DNA of 64,000 nt, taken from contig NC_089869.1 of NCBI RefSeq assembly GCF_036373705.1, positions 4,091,676-4,155,675 of the forward strand, read 5' to 3'. The position numbers and the translations under genes are program-made. Positions within the stretch are counted from its first letter, which is position 1, and every line of letters starts with the position of its first letter. Source of the DNA: Amia ocellicauda (Eukaryota > Chordata > Actinopteri > Amiiformes > Amiidae). Shown here piece after piece: positions 58,627 through 64,000 of the stretch. Under the pieces are notes generated by a model. It had not been told where the DNA came from. It did no database searches and was given only the letters and a program-made list of their open reading frames with translations.

Positions 58627-60719
58627 CCCCCCCTCCTTAATGCTACAATTACATTAGTATACATCCTTTTAGAAAATGCCTTCACAAGCCTGAAACTAAT
58701 TCCACAAAGGATCTAAAGGACAGTGGTGTTTATTCTGTTACATACATTTTAACGAAAAAGAAAATGAAAAGTTTCCCCAGTTATGAAAGCTTTTCTACCC
58801 AGCTGGGCTGACTTTAAAGTGAAAGTGCCAGCTGCTTTCAGTGGTTGGTAGATATATGGTGTACATTTATTTGCCTTGCTGGCTCAGCATGGCCCAATGA
58901 TAGATTAATGTGATGGACTACTTGCTACATCATTTCCCAGCTCTTGCAAGATTATAAACCACAAATTCTGGGATTTAAGCCATTAACCTGCTGTCAGGTT
59001 TTCAATATATGTAGCAGACTGCTATAAAGTAAGCATAGTATATTTGAGGACAGATATACTTTACCCTGTATAACTGTTCACAATGTTGCCAATTTAAAAC
59101 TTTATGAGTGTAAAGTGGCACACTCTTTCTTGCTAGTGTTCATTTTATTACCAATACTAGAGCCCTACTGAAACACTAGTATTAGCTGTTTCATATTAAA
59201 TATTTAGTATGACATGTTCGCTAATAATCAAACGTCTGTAAGCAGTCGACTGTTTAAAATTTAAATATTAGACCTGCTGTGCCAAAATGGCAGAGGCATT
59301 TAATAAATAGCAAGAAAAAGGCTGTCTTGTTGGTTAGAACGTGTTACAAGTCTCGATCACATGAAAGTCAAGTTGCAATTTGCAAAAGAAGAGTTACAGG
59401 AAAGTAATAAATCTATTTTATTCAAACTCAAATGGCCTCTAAAGTTAAATAAGTGCCAACTGCATTAATGTGGCTTGTCATTTTAAATACAAATTACCTA
59501 TCCTCCTAAAAGCATGGCATGATGACAGTTATCAATCACAGACTTCTTGAATGTACATATATATTTAAATCTCCAGAAATAAAAAATGTCCGTTATAATC
59601 TGATTTGCCTGAAAGTTGCAGGTTCTCCCCAGAAACATCTCCATTGAGGAATAACATTTCCTCCTGACTAAAATGCATGGTGCCCTGCCTTCCTTCATAC
59701 TTGGGCAGTCTATAAAAAAGAGATGATAATCAATGGATGATAATTTCTGCCAATTGGTCTTGTGACATTAAGCATTGCGTCTTACATGCATTAACCTTTC
59801 ACGCCCTTAGAGACAGCATTAAACAATAATCTGTAATCTAAGAAACTTTTAAACACCATAAATTCAAAATTAGTGTTCACAAAATGTCATATTGGTGTTA
59901 TTTTCATTCAGATCATGTTTTATAATTACTTTTTCATTTTTTCATAAAGACATGACAAAATCCTTACAGCTGGATTTTAAAAAGGGCGCACTCTCGCCGT
60001 ATTTGCGTTCAAGATAGCAGGCCTCTATACCTGACAACACAGCAGAATGCAGCTGTAACTTGCACCAGGTAGAACCAAATATATGCCTCATTAATTCAGC
60101 TAATTCACTCAGGTTTGCAATGGGTGGAAGTGGAGATGGAACACCACCCGACAAATTATTATGTATATTTTTTATTTATTGGAGATATTGGGTAATAACT
60201 GTAATCACTGTCTCTGGTAATGTGTAATGAATAGGGCGTTCTATTTATTTTCAAGACCAATGCAGCTAACATAAAGATTAAATACTTTCAGCAATTGTTA
60301 GCAAGCCCTAAATTCATAAAGTAATGTAAATACAGTTCATGTACCTTAATGCACACTATCAAGGGTTAACACTTTATTTATGAATCAACTAAGTTATATG
60401 AATATGTCATATAATCCAGGGTAGTTTGTGGGAATATTTGTAATGATACATTGATAGTCACATATTATTTGCACATTTAACCCTTTGAGCAGTAAGAATG
60501 TACCGGTATGTTCTACAATAGAAAGGTAATACAGCGCATATGAAACTATATAAAATTAGCTACATCTATGTTTTTTTTTTAATAATTTGACAATCATACG
60601 TTACTGTAATTATACTGTAATTCATTTAATTTGGTCCCTGTCTTGTTATTTTGGACACTTTCAGTGTTTTAGACTAACAACTGAACAACAGTAAAAGAGT
60701 TGGATAAAAACCCACATAC
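58627..60719. other. AT-rich non-coding region
   Basis: No recognised gene or repeat family. A 70-codon frame on the minus strand (59,942-60,154; TTG start, ends CKDFVMSL) has protein-like composition, but I see no domain and no clear splice sites. A TTAA followed by CCCTTTGAGC occurs at 60,477-60,490. Confidence 0.5.
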
Positions 60720-61560
60720 TGTCCCTTACAGAAATTAAATATATGCAGAATATATTTTTCAAAATATGTTATTGGAAAAAACGATATATATTTTAAATTA
60801 TCTGTTACAATATATTCCTGGAAATATATACAATTTTTTTTTAATATAATGCAACATATTTTAAAATATGTAAATTATTGCTGTTTTTGTATATTGTGAT
60901 TTATTTTTCAAAATATGTAAACATATTATAAATATATCATAAAAACATCAATATATATTTTAACAAAATGTAACAATATATTGTTCTATCTTCCTGGAAC
61001 ATACTATATTTAATATACAATATATGACTACAGTATATTTTAAAATATATAAATGATTGCTGTGTTTGTATATTGAGATATTTTTTGTAAAATATATCAA
61101 ATTAAAATTCAAGTTCAAATTAGCTTTATTGGTATTACTTCCGTGACCTCGACTATTCTTTGGCTCAACCCTTTTGGCTTTCCTGACGCCGCAACTGGAT
61201 CCTAATTACTCTAATTACCTACGGTTCCAGCCCTGACAGAAATACAATAAAATCATAATATAAACAGGGATGGGAAAATACAAACAAACAGAATTAAACA
61301 ATATATATCAATACATAAGAAATATATTATCAAAAAATCAAAATATAGTATAATATATATTACAATATACAGTAATGCCATTTTTCAGGAATATATATTA
61401 CAGTATCTTGTAATATACTTTGTAATATAGAAATTACAGTTTTTGTATATTGTGATATATTTTGTGAAATACATTAATATATTTTTGAAACATAAAATAA
61501 AAATACATAATATTTTATCTCTATATTTTAAACTTCTAAATATATTGTAAACACCTTTAC
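60720..61560. repeat. Degenerate AT-rich tandem repeat, period about 180 bp
   Basis: Diagnostic segments recur: CTGTTTTTGTATATTGTGAT at 60,881-60,900, a close match at 61,059-61,080 (179 bp on) and another at 61,438-61,460. TTCCTGGAAATATAT-like segments also recur. The last interval is about 200 bp longer because another repeat interrupts it. Confidence 0.6.
61108..61290. repeat. Dispersed repeat inside the AT-rich repeat
   Basis: A GC-richer island beginning near TTCAAATTAGCTTTATTGG, a phrase familiar from dispersed fish repeats, and ending around CAGGGATGGGAAAATAC. Its length accounts for the extra ~200 bp between AT-rich copies. Boundaries and family are uncertain. Confidence 0.4.
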
Positions 61561-61949
61561 ATATAAAACATAGACACTGATTGTCTTTTTAACCACTTCA
61601 ACTCCAGATACCAGATGACTTGCTTAAAAAGTAAATGTATGATGAGTGAAATACAAGAAAAATTAACCAAAATGTGTTTTTCATTAACCCTTTATGCTCC
61701 TGTGTATTACATGTCCACTGAAGAGAAACACATGTTTTGGTTTGAACAAATAAAACAATGCAAATGCAATATTTTTAAACTTTTTATTTTAAAATAACCT
61801 ACATTTTGTAATAATAAAAACAAAAAAATCACTTAAATGCAAATAAACAAACAAAACAAATACAAATAATATGCAATACTCTGAAATGCAAATGAAAATA
61901 AAACACTGAAATGCTATAATGATAATAAACAATAAACAGTAATTATCAA
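61561..61949. other. AT-rich, no gene seen
   Basis: A TTAA followed by CCCTTTATGC lies near 61,684-61,697. TTTATT near 61,783 would give AATAAA on the minus strand, about 165 bp past the possible exon at 61,950. Confidence 0.4.
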
Positions 61950-62120
61950 CTAAAACTCATCAAAGCCTGTGCCATCACCGGCTTTCTCTGTGCCATTTAT
62001 TGAAATGTTCAATACAATAAACTTGGAAGGCTGTGCTACAGGGTCAGTTGCGCAGCACTGTGATGGATCTGGCTGCTCCAAACACTGTTTCATTGCCTTC
62101 TGTTCAGCACTGTTTTCTTG
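61950..62120 (-). CDS. Possible terminal coding exon, function unknown
   Basis: A 56-codon frame on the minus strand closed by TAG at 61,950-61,952. A Met codon at 62,091-62,093 gives 47 residues beginning MKQCLEQPDPSQCC and ending AGDGTGFDEF. GC content is well above the surrounding AT-rich sequence, the residue mix is protein-like, and a possible AG acceptor (GACAAG) precedes it on the minus strand, though without a strong pyrimidine tract. I do not recognise the protein. It could be a last exon, the end of a decayed DNA-transposon gene, or chance. Confidence 0.3.
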   Translation of the reverse strand, partial: QENSAEQKAMKQCLEQPDPSQCCATDPVAQPSKFIVLNISINGTEKAGDGTGFDEF

Positions 62121-62578
62121 TCACAGGACTGTATAGCATTTGCTAAAAACTACATAAACTAAAACTAAACAAGTACAGTGAACAATAAAACTAGCAATAA
62201 TAATATAAAACACTGTTTATATACATGTAAAAGCTAGTATGGTACTATCTGGGGATCATCCCCAGCTGCAGACTAAAGTTAGTACACATTGCAACTAAAA
62301 AAGAGGTGGAGCAAAGTTGGAGACTAGCTGATCCCCAGCTTTAGTACCGTACTAAGGATTAGGTGTGTTGTTATGCTACCAAACGGGAAGTGAAGTCAGA
62401 GAAGAGGCCGGGCCTCGACTCGAGTGCCGGTGGTAACATGCTAATGCTGCTGCGCTTTGGCAGTGCTAATCGAGTTAAAATGTGAATGCCATATAACACA
62501 ATATAATGATACATTTATTTTAGAAGCATAATCGATAATACAATTTCTGGAGGAATGTTTTTTTTTTGTGATGTTATA
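62121..62578. other. Non-coding stretch with an inverted repeat
   Basis: No gene seen apart from the inverted repeat listed separately. A short GC-richer piece with a CTCGAG site lies at about 62,400-62,460. Confidence 0.4.
62235..62354. repeat. Imperfect inverted repeat, ~25-bp arms
   Basis: The left arm TAGTATGGTACTATCTGGGG (62,235 on) and the right arm at 62,329-62,354 (TGATCCCCAGCTTTAGTACC) are near reverse complements separated by about 70 bp. The left arm runs into a 17-bp palindrome, CTGGGGATCATCCCCAG, at 62,249-62,265. Could be a small MITE end pair or a hairpin. Confidence 0.55.
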
Positions 62579-63366
62579 TACACCGATCAGCCATAACATT
62601 ATGACCACCTGCCTAATATTGTGTAGGTCCCCCTTTTGCCACTAAAATAACCCTGACCCATTGAGGTATAGACTCCACTAGACCTCTGAAGGTGTGCTGT
62701 GGTATCTGGCACCAAGACGTTAGCAGCAGATCCTTTAATTCCTGTAAATTGCGAGGTGGGGCCTCCATGGATCAGACTTGTTTGGCCAGCACATCCCACA
62801 GATGCTCGATTGGATTGAGATCTGGGGAATTTGGAGGCCAAGTCAACACCTTGAACTCGTGATTCATCAGACCAGGACACCTTCTTCCATTGCTCTGTGG
62901 TCCAGTTCTGATGCTCACGTGCCCATTGTAGGTGCTTTCAGCAGTGCACAGGGGTCAGCATGGGCACCCTGACTGGTCTGTGGCTATGCAGCCCCATACG
63001 CAACAAACTGCAATGCACTGTGTGTTCTGACACCTTTCTCTCAGAACCAGCATTAACTTTTTCAGCAATTTGAGCTACAGTAGCTCGTCTGTTGGATTGG
63101 ACCACACAGGCCAGCCTTCGCGCCCCACGTGCATCAATGAGCCTTGGCCGCCCATAACCCTGTCGCCGGTTCACCGCTTTTCCTTCCTCGGACTACTTTT
63201 GATAGGTACTGGCCACTGCAGACCGGGAACACCCAAAAAGAGCTGCAGTTTTGGAGATGCACTGACCCAGTAGTCTAGCCATCACAATTTGGCCCTTGAT
63301 CATTATGCTTGCCTATTTTTCCTGCTTCTAACACATCAACTTTGAGGACAAAATGTTCACTTGCTG
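62579..63366 (-). mobile_element. Tc1/mariner-like transposon, truncated and internally deleted
   Basis: The left end carries the terminal repeat TACACCGATCAGCCATAACA next to TA, the Tc1/mariner target. On the minus strand, 62,938-63,174 encodes the transposase N-terminal helix-turn-helix region (GRPRLIDARGARRLACVVQ, then VSEHTVHCSLLRMGLHSHRP). Nearer the left end, AATCCAATCGAGCATCTGTG can be read as the conserved NPIEHL...W segment of the C-terminal DDE domain. Most of the catalytic core between them is missing. The right-hand terminal repeat is absent: the match to the family seems to end at GTTCACTTGCTG near 63,366. It cannot be autonomous. Confidence 0.88.
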
Positions 63367-64000
63367 TGACAGTGGCAGTGTGAGAGGCAAGGCTGGGGTC
63401 AGGGCTGGTCTTTCAGTGGAGGAGACTACAAAACCTCTTCTCCAAGACTCCAAACCCCAGAAGCCAGAAGGGCTCCTGATGGCCATAGCCATCCGATTCC
63501 ATCTCTTAGATTTCTACGCAATGCTGAACATGCATATTTTTAAACAGGAAAACTCATATGAGCAAACTTCATTTCCCAGCGGCAATTGCATATTGACCTC
63601 GAAACTCCAGAAATGTTTTGGAATAGTGTAAGGAAACTGCTATAATTATATAGTATATATTAAATGAATACTTACATGGCGAAATAGAAGATAGTTTGTT
63701 TCCTAGTGGCAATTGTATTTTCATGCTTTTGTGTGAAAAGTACTTTTACGAAATCAGTTTGGTCCTTAATAACATCATGTTACAGCGGCTCACGGATGAT
63801 GCATTTAAAGAATAAGTAATTCATATTAAGATGAATAAAGAGAATACTCTGTCAAAATACTGTAAAACACTGTACTATTGACTACAAAAATCAATTATGT
63901 ATTTGTACATAACTTAAAAAAAAAGTATTATGTTGCAATACACATAAATAATACAGCGTCAGAATTTACAGAAATGTGGCCCAATGTAAAACAACCTTTA
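63367..64000. other. Right-end flank, nothing recognised
   Basis: Mixed then AT-rich sequence. A 92-codon open frame starting at 63,353 overlaps the transposon end and has no recognisable domain. No RNA gene seen. Confidence 0.45.

Noticed and set aside
63353-63631. 92-codon plus-strand frame at the right end
   Set aside because: Begins inside the Tc1-like relic on the opposite strand and has no recognisable protein features.

Overview
Vertebrate nuclear DNA, most likely from a ray-finned fish. The basis is eukaryotic tRNA genes with internal A and B boxes, a vertebrate Tc1/mariner copy of a type common in fishes, a retrovirus-like LTR element and AT-rich non-coding flank. I see no intact host protein-coding gene. 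Nearly all short open frames in the first 47 kb are by-products of a repeat that happens to be poor in stop codons.

Layout. (1) 1-47,186: a tRNA gene cluster built as a higher-order repeat. One full block reads tRNA-Asn(GTT) on +, a 170-bp spacer, tRNA-Thr(CGT or TGT) on -, a CATC/TATC microsatellite, a 74-bp decayed tRNA-Asn relic on +, tRNA-Thr(AGT) on -, and then a run of 244-249 bp satellite units ending just before the next tRNA-Asn. Each satellite unit carries the first ~28 nt of tRNA-Thr(AGT), on -, with the A box but no anticodon or B box. By eye there are eleven such runs of 5-25 units here (about 153 units) and two short ones farther right (about 5 units). (2) 47,187-54,499: a broken retrovirus-like LTR element inserted in a satellite unit, with a tRNA-Ile-type primer binding site. 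(3) 54,500-57,521: two more diverged blocks with very short satellite runs, apparently the edge of the cluster. (4) 57,522-64,000: AT-rich flank with an LTR-like segment on -, a degenerate ~180-bp AT-rich repeat interrupted by a dispersed repeat, a possible small terminal exon, an inverted repeat and an internally deleted Tc1/mariner copy on -.

In each block tRNA-Asn and tRNA-Thr(CGT/TGT) converge with their 3' ends facing. tRNA-Thr(AGT) and the next tRNA-Asn diverge, and the satellite run fills the space between their 5' ends. The satellite therefore looks like an expanded intergenic region produced when the leader of tRNA-Asn was joined to the 5' half of tRNA-Thr(AGT) and the product was amplified. 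Long stretches recur with whole-unit differences (offset 24,622 for the first 2 kb; also 13,416, 34,812, 2,161 and 1,723 bp), which points to unequal exchange and gene conversion.
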